A stretch of 64,000 nt of DNA, taken from assembly GCF_003576315.1 (NCBI RefSeq), contig NZ_QWFZ01000003.1, positions 434,001 to 498,000 of the forward strand. Reading direction: 5' to 3'. This DNA is from Henriciella mobilis. Its GTDB lineage: Bacteria; Pseudomonadota; Alphaproteobacteria; Caulobacterales; Hyphomonadaceae. Below are positions 1 through 8,845 of the stretch, one piece after another (position 1 is the stretch's first letter; every line of letters begins with the position of its first letter). The translations under genes were made by a program, and so were the position numbers. The notes beneath the pieces were generated by a model. It was not told the origin of the DNA, did not search any database, and was given only the letters and a program-made list of their open reading frames with translations.

Positions 1-631
1 CCTCCAGCGGCTGACTGATCAGTTGCAGCGACGAGGAGACATCCTCGCTCATCGCCGGTCCAAGAACGGCGACCGGGTTGATGACGGCGAGCTCCAGCCC
101 CTTGCCTTCTGCGTCGATATAGTCCCAGGCAGCCCGCTCCGCGATCGTCTTGGATCGCGTGTAGGCCGTGTTGTCGCTGATATTGTCGGCGTTCGACCAG
201 TGGCTCTCATCGAATTTGGCTGGCCGTTGATCGCCCCAGCCGTAGCCTATAGCCGCCATCGAAGAGGTCATGACGACCCTTTCGACGCCGGCTGCCTTGG
301 CCGCCTTCAGCACCCGAAGCGCACCATCGCGCGCGGGCCGGATAAGCTCATCATCGTTCTTGGGCTGAACTTCCGGAAACGGCGAGGCGACATGCTGGAC
401 ATAGGCACACCCCTCGACCGCTTCGGCCCAGCCATCATCCTTGCTGAGATCGGCCGCAACGACCTGGATGTTTACAGGCTTGCCGGCATAGTTCGACAGC
501 ACCTCGTTCAGGCGCTCCGCCTTGCTTGCCGATCGCGCCGTTCCGCGAACCGCGTAACCTGCGTCCAGCAATTTCAATATGAGATGCGAGGCGATGAAAC
601 CGGTCGCACCGGTCACAAGAACTGTCTTCAT
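1..631 (-). CDS. NAD-dependent epimerase/dihydroflavonol-reductase-like extended SDR (3' end outside window)
   Basis: An NAD(P)-binding oxidoreductase of the extended SDR family, probably cytosolic and acting on an unknown carbonyl or sugar substrate. The N-terminus MKTVLVTGATGFIASHL carries the TGATGFIA dinucleotide-binding loop, and the catalytic YTRSK (Tyr157, Lys161) follows a serine-rich MTSSMAAIG segment. The ATG at 631 has GGAGG a few bases upstream. The frame stays open to the window edge, so the C-terminal substrate domain is missing here. Family membership is clear; the substrate is not. Confidence 0.85.
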   Translation of the reverse strand, partial: MKTVLVTGATGFIASHLILKLLDAGYAVRGTARSASKAERLNEVLSNYAGKPVNIQVVAADLSKDDGWAEAVEGCAYVQHVASPFPEVQPKNDDELIRPARDGALRVLKAAKAAGVERVVMTSSMAAIGYGWGDQRPAKFDESHWSNADNISDNTAYTRSKTIAERAAWDYIDAEGKGLELAVINPVAVLGPAMSEDVSSSLQLISQPLE

Positions 632-760
632 GGGGAGCCTCCTGGGGCAAAACTCCCTTGAACAATAACAGACTTGTTCAGCGTTCGCTGAGCTTTTTTA
701 TCGCTCCCGAACGGTGAGGCCGCACCGGCCAGTGTGCGCGCCCAGTGACGCCCTCAATGC

Positions 761-1540
761 CTAGCGGAACACATCCCCGATCGATTCGAGCGACGTGCCC
801 TCCTTTAGGTCGCGCAGGTGGACATACAGCACCGACACACCGACTGCGCCCACAACGCCGGCCGCCATGGCCAGGATGGCGTTGAGCAGCGCGCTCCAGA
901 GGCTGAAGCTGGCAAAGCTCTCATAGGACTGGCTGCCCGCCATGGCGCCGAAGCTGAGCATGCCGATGATCAGCCCGGCAATCATCATGGCGATGAAGGC
1001 GAGCACCATCAGGGCGAAGATCCGCCAGCGCTGGCCCTCGGTCAGTTCGAAGCTGCGGCTGAGCGCGCCGATGATCCCGGTCCGCTCAGCGACAAAGGCC
1101 GGGACGGCAACCGCCCAGAGCGTCATCAGGATGAGGCCCGGCACGACCAGCAGCATCAGGCCGATGCCATAGGCAACGCTGAGGATGATCGAGAGCAGGA
1201 TCAGCGGCAGGAACACGCCGAACGCGACGGACATGGAACTGGCCACGTCCGATGGCCGGTTGGACATGGTCTCGACCGTCGTATGAACCACCGCCGCCTG
1301 CAGCAGCAGTGGCAACAGGCCAACCAGGAAATTCATGATCAGGAAGCCGGGCGAGAAAGCGGCAAATGCACTGCCGGAGGAAACAGCCTGCTCGAGCCAT
1401 TGTGCCGACAGCCAGGCCAATATGATGTTCGGGATACCGACAAAGATCAGCGACAAGAGCGCCAGTTCCGAGAACCGTTGCCCGATGATGCTGAACGTCT
1501 TCTCGAAGACATAACCGATATCAAGATTGCGATCCGCCAT
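761..1540 (-). CDS. Polytopic inner-membrane protein, GPDPase-membrane/YciC-like
   Basis: A 259-aa protein with about six hydrophobic segments and a short cytosolic N-terminus (MADRNLDIGYVFEKTF). The repeated VPG/VAER features and the 'SFELTEGQRWRIF' segment resemble the membrane domain seen in YciC and glycerophosphodiesterase membrane regions. No catalytic residues are recognisable. I use the ATG at 1540, with GGAGGG just upstream, rather than an upstream in-frame start that would add 19 polar residues. The function is unknown; a membrane-organising role would be a guess. Confidence 0.7.
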   Translation of the reverse strand: MADRNLDIGYVFEKTFSIIGQRFSELALLSLIFVGIPNIILAWLSAQWLEQAVSSGSAFAAFSPGFLIMNFLVGLLPLLLQAAVVHTTVETMSNRPSDVASSMSVAFGVFLPLILLSIILSVAYGIGLMLLVVPGLILMTLWAVAVPAFVAERTGIIGALSRSFELTEGQRWRIFALMVLAFIAMMIAGLIIGMLSFGAMAGSQSYESFASFSLWSALLNAILAMAAGVVGAVGVSVLYVHLRDLKEGTSLESIGDVFR

Positions 1541-1626
1541 ATAACCCTCCAGCCTTGGATTGAGGTCCAGACGACCACAGACGTGACATCTTCGCAATCA
1601 AAAATCCTGTCCGGAAATTCATGAAA

Positions 1627-2601
1627 CTAGCGTTCTTTCAGGACCGTGACCGGCTGGGCCTGGCGCTTGCGCTCGCGGATCGTGATGTAGACAGCGGACA
1701 CGATAATGATGCCCGCACCGATCCAGACATTGATGCCCGGCAACAGCCCGACAACGAGAAGATCCGCCACAGTCGCCATCGGCAGGCGCAGATAATCTAG
1801 CGGCGAAATGAAAGACGCATCGCCGACGCTGACGCCCGATATATAGCAGAATTGCGAAACGAAGCCGGTCATCGCCATGAAAAAGATCCAGCCCCAGGTC
1901 TCAAGGTCCGGCATGGACCAGAAGACGAAGACGAAGGGCAGCAGCAGCACGGTGGAGAGGATGTTGGCATAGGTCAGCAGCGCGACCGCCGACAGCTCGG
2001 CGCTGAGCGTCTTCACCAGCACGATCGCGAAAGCGAGGAAGAAGGCGCTGCCAATGGCGCTCAGCGTACCGCCATCGAGCTGGAAGCCGGACCCGGCCTC
2101 CGGGTTCCAGAACATGAACACGCCCGGCACCACCATGATCAGGACACCGACAAAACCGACCGCGACCGCGCCCCAGCGGTGCGGCCCGACCATTTCGCGC
2201 AGGATAATGGCGGCCAGCACCGTCACGAAGAGCGACCGCGAAAAGCTGATCGCGTTGAACTGGGACAGCGACAGGGTGAATAGGTCGGAGACCGCCACCA
2301 TGGCCAGCGTGAAGCCCAGCGTGCCGAACAGGGACCGGGCGAACAGCAGGCCGGGCCGTTTCGTCTTCATCTGGTGCAGGCCGACCCGCAGGATGACGGG
2401 CACCGAGAAGATGAGCGCGAAGGCCGACCGCCAGAAGGCCAGGAAGACCGGATGGACGTCGACCGACAGCTGTTTGGCCAGAACGGTATAGATTGTGAAT
2501 CCGATTCCCGAGAGGACCATGAACACCGCGCCCAGGGCATTGCCAGACAAGCGCGGGCGCTTAGGTTCTGAAGCAGGATCGGAAGGCGGACTGTCACTCA
2601 T
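1627..2601 (-). CDS. EamA/DMT-family transporter
   Basis: A 324-aa inner-membrane exporter of the drug/metabolite superfamily. It shows about ten transmembrane helices arranged as two EamA repeats, with a hydrophilic Ser/Pro-rich N-terminus of about 20 residues and a basic C-terminus (IRERKRQAQ). The substrate is unknown; relatives export amino acids, nucleosides or S-adenosylmethionine. Its ATG is the reverse complement of the bases used as the start codon of the next, divergent gene, so the two genes share their initiation region. Confidence 0.85.
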   Translation of the reverse strand: MSDSPPSDPASEPKRPRLSGNALGAVFMVLSGIGFTIYTVLAKQLSVDVHPVFLAFWRSAFALIFSVPVILRVGLHQMKTKRPGLLFARSLFGTLGFTLAMVAVSDLFTLSLSQFNAISFSRSLFVTVLAAIILREMVGPHRWGAVAVGFVGVLIMVVPGVFMFWNPEAGSGFQLDGGTLSAIGSAFFLAFAIVLVKTLSAELSAVALLTYANILSTVLLLPFVFVFWSMPDLETWGWIFFMAMTGFVSQFCYISGVSVGDASFISPLDYLRLPMATVADLLVVGLLPGINVWIGAGIIIVSAVYITIRERKRQAQPVTVLKER

Positions 2602-2896
2602 GAAACGGTTTTCCCAACAGGACCTCGACGAGATCGACCAGCTTTGGCGCAGTGTCCCGGCGGATCATGTCTGGACAGGATGGTCGGCGAGCGGTGCGGA
2701 GCCGGAAGAAATATGGCTGTACCGCACGCGTGCCCACTGGCGCAAATTCCCATTGCGCAAGACAGAGAATGGATTCGCCCTGTTCGACGAACGGGGACGG
2801 CCCGTTGCCGATGCCGAAACGCTCAACGACCTGTTGCGCGCGGTCGAGAGCATTCCGGGCCTGGCCGATTCGGCCGCGCAGGAGAACGGCGACTAA
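2600..2896 (+). CDS. Hypothetical protein, 98 aa
   Basis: A small soluble protein beginning MKRFSQQDLDEIDQLW, rich in charged and aromatic residues (three Trp in the first 45). I do not recognise a family. The start at 2600 is chosen because GGAAGG lies about 12 bases upstream and the longer frame would run antisense through the EamA gene. The C-terminal half has the amphipathic pattern of a real protein (DAETLNDLLRAVESI). Its TAA shares bases with the stop codon of the convergent SDR gene. Confidence 0.55.
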   Translation: MKRFSQQDLDEIDQLWRSVPADHVWTGWSASGAEPEEIWLYRTRAHWRKFPLRKTENGFALFDERGRPVADAETLNDLLRAVESIPGLADSAAQENGD

Positions 2897-3777
2897 CCGT
2901 CCTGGGCCTGCATCGCCAACTGCATCTGCTCGGCCTGTTCCGGCGTGATGCCGAGCGCGTCGAGCAGTGGACCGCCATCGGTCTCGTCCCAGCTATGGCG
3001 CGGGCCGACCGTCATGCCGCCATCGACGAGGAATTCGCCGCCGGTGATGAAACTCGCTTTCTCGCTCGCCAGGAAGGCGGCCATTTCCGCAATATCCTTG
3101 CCCGTTCCCGTGCGTCCGGCTGGCTGCATGCGCCCGCCCTGCTGTTCGACAAGGGCAGCCATCTGATCGGCCTGCTCGCGCGACAGGCCGAGCGACGCAC
3201 CAAAAATCGAGGTCGCGATGAAGCCCGGCAGGATCGCATTGACGCGTATCTTGTGCTTCGACAGCTCGGCCGCGGCCAGCTTGGAAAAATGCGCGACGCC
3301 CTTCTTGCAGACCGAATAGGTGATCGGCGCATAGCCCGCGCAGACGGCCGAGATAGACGAGGTGTTGATCACAGACCCGCCGCCACGCTTCTTCATGTAG
3401 GGCACGGCGAGCTTGGTGCCGACAAAGACCGATTTCAGCAGCAGGGCCACGGTCTGGTCGAAGCCGTCCTCGTCAAGCTCCTCGACACCGGTCGGCGTGC
3501 CGCCATGGCCGGCATTGTTCCAGAGGATATCGACCCCGCCAAATGCGTCCTCGGCGGTCGCGAACAGCGTCTTGAGATCATCGGTCTTCGTGACGTCGCA
3601 ATGGACATAGCGCACCCGGTCCGAGCCGAAGCGCGTCTCCAGCGCCTTGCCCTTTTCGTCCTGCAGGTCACCGGCGACAATGGTCGCGCCCGCCTGCATG
3701 AAGACCTCGACGCCGGCATAGCCAATGCCGCTCGCCGCGCCGGTGATGATCGCTGTTTTTCCCGATAGGTCGCCCAT
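2893..3777 (-). CDS. SDR-family oxidoreductase
   Basis: A 294-aa classical short-chain dehydrogenase/reductase. It has the cofactor loop TGAASGIG near residue 11, the NNAG motif (WNNAGHGG), and the catalytic Ser...YSVCK set, ending with the usual GGEFLVDGGM segment. The start at 3777 has GGAGGAAAAC immediately upstream; a longer frame to 3831 lacks such a site. About 25 residues extend beyond the usual SDR C-terminus (LLDALGITPEQAEQ). The substrate cannot be read from the sequence. Confidence 0.88.
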   Translation of the reverse strand: MGDLSGKTAIITGAASGIGYAGVEVFMQAGATIVAGDLQDEKGKALETRFGSDRVRYVHCDVTKTDDLKTLFATAEDAFGGVDILWNNAGHGGTPTGVEELDEDGFDQTVALLLKSVFVGTKLAVPYMKKRGGGSVINTSSISAVCAGYAPITYSVCKKGVAHFSKLAAAELSKHKIRVNAILPGFIATSIFGASLGLSREQADQMAALVEQQGGRMQPAGRTGTGKDIAEMAAFLASEKASFITGGEFLVDGGMTVGPRHSWDETDGGPLLDALGITPEQAEQMQLAMQAQDG

Positions 3778-3859
3778 GTTTTCCTCCGCACTGTTTCTTG
3801 CGAAGGGGCGCCCGCCGGGCGGCTTAGTCAAGACTCGCGTTACGGAAAGGTGGAAGGTA

Positions 3860-3889
3860 CCGGCTCCTGCCTCGTCAGGCAGGAGCCGG
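3860..3889. repeat. Perfect 13-bp inverted repeat (hairpin)
   Basis: CCGGCTCCTGCCT and its exact complement are separated by four bases. No T-tract follows on either strand, so it is not a standard intrinsic terminator. It lies about 80 bases upstream of the SDR start on that gene's leader side. Confidence 0.6.
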
Positions 3890-4150
3890 CTGGGGACGTT
3901 ACCGACCGGCCTTTGGGGAAGAGCCGACGGTTCTTGTGTCTAAGCTTGAGGTAAAATCGCGCCCAATGCGGCTCATCGCCTTGAAGCGCAGCCCGACCCC
4001 CGTGAATATACGTATACGGCCTTTTTGCCAGTTCAGCAAGCCCCTTGTGCCGCCGAACCTGTTGAAAACACTACAGAAAACGCCTTTCAGGCGAACCGGC
4101 ATTTTTCCGGCCAAACGGAATTCATCAGGCAGGCGAGTCCCGAAATGGGA
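3890..4150. other. Non-coding stretch between SDR and S9 peptidase genes
   Basis: About 260 bases without a convincing gene. Both strands contain open frames of 60-100 codons, but their translations are low-complexity and lack a usable ribosome site. An AT-rich patch around 4003-4030 (with ATACGTAT) could hold a promoter for either direction. I see nothing else recognisable. Confidence 0.4.
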
Positions 4151-4178
4151 CAGGAAAGCCCGGCTCGGCGAGCCGGGC
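4151..4178 (-). terminator. Intrinsic terminator of the S9 peptidase gene
   Basis: Read on the minus strand, GCCCGGCTC and its complement form a GC-rich stem with a three-base loop, followed at once by TTTCCTG. It begins only a few bases after the peptidase stop codon. Confidence 0.75.
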
Positions 4179-4186
4179 CCGCCTCA

Positions 4187-6403
4187 TCAGTCCTGTGCGG
4201 AGCCTGTCACTGTTAGGCGGCGCTGGAGATAGACATATTCCAGGGCCGAGCGACGGGCCGTTTCCTTCTGGTTGGCGGCCGCCGAATGACCGCCATCGAT
4301 ATTCTCGTAATAGAAGAACGGTTTTTCCGTCACTTCGAACAGTTTTGCCATTTTCCGCGCATGACCGGGATGGACCCGGTCATCCTTGGTCGATGTCAGG
4401 AAGAACGGCGTCGGATAATCGGCGTCCGGATCGAAGTTCTGGTAGGGCGAGATCGTCTCCAGGAAGGCGCGCTCTTCCGGCACGTCCGGATCGCCATACT
4501 CATCGACCCAGGAGGCCCCGGCCAGCAGCTTGTGATAGCGCAGCATGTCGAGCAGCGGCACCTGGGTGACGACGGCGTCCCAGAGGTCCGGGCGCTGGAC
4601 CAGCATCACGCCCGTCAGCAGGCCGCCATTCGAGCCGCCCATGATGCCGAGATGGTCGCTGGAGGTTATGCCGCGCGCGATCAGGTCCTCGCCGACAGCG
4701 ATGAAGTCGTCATAGATGATCTGGCGCTTCTGCTTCAGGCCGGCCTGGTGCCATGCCGGGCCGAATTCGCCGCCGCCGCGGATATTGGCGAGGACATAGG
4801 CCCCGCCCTGCTCCAGCCAGAGACGCCCGCGCACCGCCGAATAGGACGGGTTCATCGAGACCTGGAAGCCGCCATAGCCATAGAGCAGCGTCGGCGTCGT
4901 GCCGTCGAGCGGCATGTCCTCGCGGTGGATGATGAAGTACGGGATCTTCGTGCCGTCGGTCGAGGTCGCAAAGAACTGCTCGACCGCGAGGCCGTCTGTG
5001 TCGAACTTGGCCGGAAGGCTTTTCAGCGGTGAGGCCTCGCCGGTCTTCACATCGTAGCGCAGAAGCGAATCCGGCGTCAGGAAGCCCTCATAATTGAGGA
5101 AGACCGTGTCGACATCCTTGTCCGCGAAGGCGATGCCAGCCTGGCCCTTGCCGGGCAGCTCGATCTCGCTGGTGGTCCAGCCGCCTAGCCCCTGGCCAAG
5201 CTTCAGCACCTTGCCGACGACATTCTCGTCGATCGACAGGAGCGCGGCGCCATCGGCGATAGCCACGCCGTTCACCGCCTGGCTTTCATTCGGGCTGAAG
5301 ATCAGCTCGACGGCCGGAAGCGCACGGGTTTCGAGGAAAAGCTCAAGATCGAAGGCGACGAGATCGCCGGACTTGAAGGCCACCGGCTGGCCTTCAGGTG
5401 CCCAGTCCTGCTGCAGGGTCAGCAGGAATTGTCCCTGATAGATGCCCTGTGGCGAGGATTTCGGCGGGATCGGCCATTGCACCGGCTCACGCTCGCCGTC
5501 CGGCAGCCACCAATAGGTCGAGGTGAAGAAGGTATCGGCCTCGGCGGCGCCCTGCAGGCGTGTCCCATCTTCCTTCTCGAAGACGACCGGCCAGACGCCG
5601 ACATCGTTCTCCGTGCCGCGCAGGACTTCCTCGGCCTCGGCGAGCGGCGTGCCGCGTGTCCAGCGCTTGACGATGAAGGGGTAGCCGGACTGGGTGGTCG
5701 TGCCTTCGCCCCAGTCGGTCGCGATCAACAGCGTGTCGGCATCGGCCCAGGCCACGCCCTGCTTGGCCTCCGGGGTGATGAAGCCATCTTCCACAAACGT
5801 CTTGGTTGACAGGTCAAACTCTCGCTGGATCACGGCATCCTTGCCGCCATCGGACAGGGAGACCATGCAAAGCCACTTGCCGCCCTCTTCCGGCTGGAAG
5901 CAATTGGCGCCCTTGTAGACCCAGTTCTTCCCCTCTTCTTCGGCGAGCTTGTCGAAATCGACGATGGTTTCCCAGTCCGGGCTGTCGCTTGCATAGCTTT
6001 CCAGCGGCGTGCGGCGCCAAAGACCGCGGACATTCGTCTCGTCCTGCCAGAAATTGTAGACCATGCCGTCACGGATCGTGCCGTAGGGAATGCGCTCGTC
6101 GGAGGTCAGCACATCGAGCGCGTCCTGGTAGTAGCCCTCATAGAGCGGGTCGGCCTGCAGCTCACCAAGCGTGCGTTCATTCTGCGCACGCACCCAGGCG
6201 AGCGCATCCTCGCCTTCCACCTCCTCAAGCCAGAGGTAGGGGTCTTGCTCGCCGTTCGGCAGCAAGGGGGCCGTATCGGTCGCGGTGGCGTTGTCTGCAG
6301 TGGTCACGGTGGTCGCAGCATCCTCGGTGTCTGGTGTTTCATAGGCGGTCTGACAACCGGCGGCGGCCAACAGGGCAGCGCCAGCAAGCAGGAACAGTCT
6401 CAT
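4187..6403 (-). CDS. Prolyl oligopeptidase-family serine peptidase (S9), lipoprotein
   Basis: A 738-aa exported peptidase that cleaves peptides, probably after proline. The start at 6403 gives a lipoprotein signal (MRLFLLAGAALLAAAGC), so it should be membrane-anchored outside the cytoplasm. It has an N-terminal beta-propeller region and a C-terminal alpha/beta-hydrolase domain. The catalytic triad is visible: Ser591 in GGSNGG, Asp in TKDDRV (about 674) and His706 in IDGGH. Longer in-frame starts would bury the lipobox and run into the divergent amidase gene. The nearby downstream hairpin suggests a single-gene transcript. Confidence 0.93.
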   Translation of the reverse strand: MRLFLLAGAALLAAAGCQTAYETPDTEDAATTVTTADNATATDTAPLLPNGEQDPYLWLEEVEGEDALAWVRAQNERTLGELQADPLYEGYYQDALDVLTSDERIPYGTIRDGMVYNFWQDETNVRGLWRRTPLESYASDSPDWETIVDFDKLAEEEGKNWVYKGANCFQPEEGGKWLCMVSLSDGGKDAVIQREFDLSTKTFVEDGFITPEAKQGVAWADADTLLIATDWGEGTTTQSGYPFIVKRWTRGTPLAEAEEVLRGTENDVGVWPVVFEKEDGTRLQGAAEADTFFTSTYWWLPDGEREPVQWPIPPKSSPQGIYQGQFLLTLQQDWAPEGQPVAFKSGDLVAFDLELFLETRALPAVELIFSPNESQAVNGVAIADGAALLSIDENVVGKVLKLGQGLGGWTTSEIELPGKGQAGIAFADKDVDTVFLNYEGFLTPDSLLRYDVKTGEASPLKSLPAKFDTDGLAVEQFFATSTDGTKIPYFIIHREDMPLDGTTPTLLYGYGGFQVSMNPSYSAVRGRLWLEQGGAYVLANIRGGGEFGPAWHQAGLKQKRQIIYDDFIAVGEDLIARGITSSDHLGIMGGSNGGLLTGVMLVQRPDLWDAVVTQVPLLDMLRYHKLLAGASWVDEYGDPDVPEERAFLETISPYQNFDPDADYPTPFFLTSTKDDRVHPGHARKMAKLFEVTEKPFFYYENIDGGHSAAANQKETARRSALEYVYLQRRLTVTGSAQD

Positions 6404-6482
6404 CAAACGGGTCTCCGGTATCGTCTGGTATTTCCTGGAAATGGTTCTAGTCTCCTCGCGGGCTACGAAAACAGGGAATGTC

Positions 6483-8204
6483 ATGAAAAAGAACACGCGA
6501 CGGGACCTGCTGAAGATTGGCGCAGCCGGACTGACCGGGCTGGCCGCTGCAGGACGGGCAAGCGCCCAGGAAGAGGGAGCCGGCACGATGACACCGGCAA
6601 GGATCGCGGAAGCCGAAAAGCTCGCGGGGGTCGCCTACACTGAGGCCGAGCGCGAGCAGATGATCCCGACCATCGAGGACCAGCTGACCGCAATCCAGCA
6701 GCTGCGCGCCTTCGAGAAGCCCAACAGCCTCGCTCCGGCGCAGACCTTCGATCCGCGCCTGCCGGGCAAGACCTATCCGACCGGAACAGAGAGCACGCTG
6801 CGCACCGCGGACCTGCCGCAACGCCCGGTCCCGGCCGACGAAGCCGACATCGCCTTCGCGCCCGTCGCCCAGCAGGCGGCCTGGATCAAGGCGGGCCTGC
6901 TGAGATCGCGCCAGCTGACCGACATCTATCTTGCCCGCATCGAGCGGCTGGACCCGACGCTTCACGCCTGGATCACCGTAATGCCGGACCGCGCCCGCGC
7001 CGAAGCGGACGCCGCCGATGCCGAGATCGCGTCCGGTTTTTATCGCGGCCCCCTGCACGGCATTCCCTACGGCCTGAAGGATCTGTTCGACGCGAAAGGC
7101 GCGGCGACGACCTGGGGCGCGGCGCCCTACAAGAATACACCGGTCAAGGATGAAGACTGCACGATCGTCCAGAAGCTCGCCGGGGCCGGCGCCGTCCTGC
7201 TCGGCAAGACAACCTGCGGGGCGCTCGCCTATGGCGACATCTGGTTCGGCGAGGTAACGCGCAATCCGTTTGATCCGCGCGAAGGCTCGTCCGGCTCCAG
7301 CGCCGGGTCTGCCAGCTCGGTCGCAGGCGGCCTCTGCGCCTTTGCGATCGGCACAGAGACGCTCGGCTCGCTGGTCTCGCCCTCGCACCGCTGCGGTGGC
7401 TCGGCCCTGCGTCCAACATTTGGACGTGTATCGCGCGCCGGCGGCATGGCGCTTTGCTGGTCGCTCGACAAGGTCGGCCCCATGGCCCGCAGCGTCGAGG
7501 ATCTCGCCATGGTCATGTGGGCCCTGAACGGACACGATTCGGCCGATGCCAGCTCGCTTGCCACCAGCTTCTCCTATGCGCCGATGAGCGATTTCTCCGG
7601 CTTGAAGCTCGGCTTCAACGAGGCCTGGCGCGAGAACGCGACCGAAGCGGAGCTCACCGCCTTCGACCGGGCCCTGGCACTCGGTGCCGAGGTGGTGGAG
7701 TTCAGGCTGCCGGAACTGCCGTCTGCCCCGCTGGTCCAGCAGCTGCTCGCCGAAGCCGCCGCCGCCTTCGAGGAGCTGACCCTGTCCGGCCAGGACGACC
7801 TGATGGTCTGGCAGGAAGAAGCCGCCTGGCCGAACAGTTTCCGCGCCATCCGCTTCCTGACCGGTGTCGACCTCATCCAGATCGACCGGCTGCGGCGGCG
7901 CTGGATGCAGGACATGGAGGCAGCTTTTGAGGGGGTCGATCTCGTCATCGGGCCGAATTTTGCCTCCGGCATGCTCACCCCGACAAATTTCACCGGCCAT
8001 CCCTGCCTGGTGATGCGGGCAGGCTTCCAGGAGACCAGGCCGCGGACCATTTTCGGCGCCGAACAGGCCCCCGATGCCGCCCCGGCACAGACGCCGGTCG
8101 CCGTGTCGCTCTGGGCCCCGCTTTTCGAGGAAGCAAAGTTGCTTGCATTTGGCGCCGCATTGGAACAGGAACTGGGCGTGGCAGATACACGGCCGGTGCT
8201 TTGA
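6483..8204 (+). CDS. Amidase-signature hydrolase with Tat-like signal
   Basis: A 573-aa amidase of the GatA-like signature family. The N-terminus (MKKNTRRDLLKIGAAGLTGLA) has twin arginines followed by a hydrophobic stretch and an ASAQ cleavage site, so export through Tat is likely. The Ser-cisSer-Lys set is visible: Lys199 in GLKDLF and the serine-rich GSSGSSAG around 267-275. An extra 100-residue region precedes the amidase core. It is not a GatA of the amidotransferase, which would be cytosolic. The arsC-like gene overlaps its stop codon, suggesting co-transcription. The substrate is unknown. Confidence 0.9.
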   Translation: MKKNTRRDLLKIGAAGLTGLAAAGRASAQEEGAGTMTPARIAEAEKLAGVAYTEAEREQMIPTIEDQLTAIQQLRAFEKPNSLAPAQTFDPRLPGKTYPTGTESTLRTADLPQRPVPADEADIAFAPVAQQAAWIKAGLLRSRQLTDIYLARIERLDPTLHAWITVMPDRARAEADAADAEIASGFYRGPLHGIPYGLKDLFDAKGAATTWGAAPYKNTPVKDEDCTIVQKLAGAGAVLLGKTTCGALAYGDIWFGEVTRNPFDPREGSSGSSAGSASSVAGGLCAFAIGTETLGSLVSPSHRCGGSALRPTFGRVSRAGGMALCWSLDKVGPMARSVEDLAMVMWALNGHDSADASSLATSFSYAPMSDFSGLKLGFNEAWRENATEAELTAFDRALALGAEVVEFRLPELPSAPLVQQLLAEAAAAFEELTLSGQDDLMVWQEEAAWPNSFRAIRFLTGVDLIQIDRLRRRWMQDMEAAFEGVDLVIGPNFASGMLTPTNFTGHPCLVMRAGFQETRPRTIFGAEQAPDAAPAQTPVAVSLWAPLFEEAKLLAFGAALEQELGVADTRPVL

Positions 8205-8683
8205 CGACACGCAACATCCTGATCCTTTGTACAGGCAATTCCGCCCGCTCCATCGTCGGGGAAGTGGTGGCCAATTCGATACCGGGGCTGAAAGCCTATA
8301 GCGCAGGCTCGCGGCCGCGCGGCGAAGTCCACCCCATGGCCCTCAGCGTGCTGTCAGCCAAGGGGCATGACGTGTCCGGGCTGGAGTCGAAAAGCTGGGA
8401 TGTCTTTGCCGGGCCGGATGCGCCAAAAATGGATGTCATCATCACGGTCTGCGACAGTGCGGCCGGCGAATCCTGCCCATACTGGCCCGGACATCCGGTC
8501 CAGGTGCACTGGGGCATGCCAGACCCCGCCTATATCGAATCGACCATGCGCCAGCGCCTCGCTTTCGAGGACGTGTATTCGGACCTCAAAAAACGCCTGC
8601 AGAAACTCGCCGCGCTCGATTTCGACGGGCTGTCGGACACCGAGCTGAAAGCGGCCGCGCAGGCGATCCACACGACGCGCTAG
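8201..8683 (+). CDS. arsC: Arsenate reductase/low-molecular-weight phosphatase-like protein
   Basis: A 160-aa protein of the LMW-PTPase fold used by thioredoxin-coupled arsenate reductases. Cys10 sits in the P-loop LCTGNSARS, and Cys84 and Cys92 (VCDSAAGESCPYWPG) match the shuttle cysteines of that enzyme type. The start is TTG at 8201, overlapping the amidase TGA as TTGA, so translation is probably coupled. No arsB, acr3 or arsR is nearby, so a role in arsenate resistance is plausible but unsupported by context. A repeat element starts three bases after its stop. Confidence 0.85.
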   Translation: MTTRNILILCTGNSARSIVGEVVANSIPGLKAYSAGSRPRGEVHPMALSVLSAKGHDVSGLESKSWDVFAGPDAPKMDVIITVCDSAAGESCPYWPGHPVQVHWGMPDPAYIESTMRQRLAFEDVYSDLKKRLQKLAALDFDGLSDTELKAAAQAIHTTR

Positions 8684-8686
8684 CAA

Positions 8687-8839
8687 CCCCACCCCGACCC
8701 TCCCCAGAGGGGAGGGAGCGACAGTCTCCCATGTTCCAAAGCCCGCATGGTGAGCGAAGTCGAACCACGGGCGTGCGCGCTGACGTCAAACCAGATTGCA
8801 ACATCATCCCCCTCCCCATAGGGGAGGGTCGGGGCGGGG
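8687..8839. repeat. 153-bp repeat, copy 1, with terminal inverted repeats
   Basis: It begins CCCCACCCCGACCC and ends with the near-complement. Each end is itself a hairpin (CCCTCCCC-NNN-GGGGAGGG). Between the ends lies a conserved core (GTGAGCGAAGTCGAACCACG). The copy at 12208-12360 has the same length and orientation and differs at about 14 positions by eye. Both copies sit between convergent genes, so bidirectional termination is a plausible effect. Confidence 0.9.
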
Positions 8840-8845
8840 CCGGGG

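Noticed and set aside
3899-4232. Open frames on both strands in the SDR-peptidase gap
   Set aside because: Translations look random, no ribosome site, and they overlap the peptidase terminator.
6404-6586. Longer N-terminus for the S9 peptidase
   Set aside because: It would hide the lipobox and run antisense into the amidase start.
8201-8683. Arsenic resistance island
   Set aside because: Only the ArsC-like gene is present; no pump or regulator nearby.
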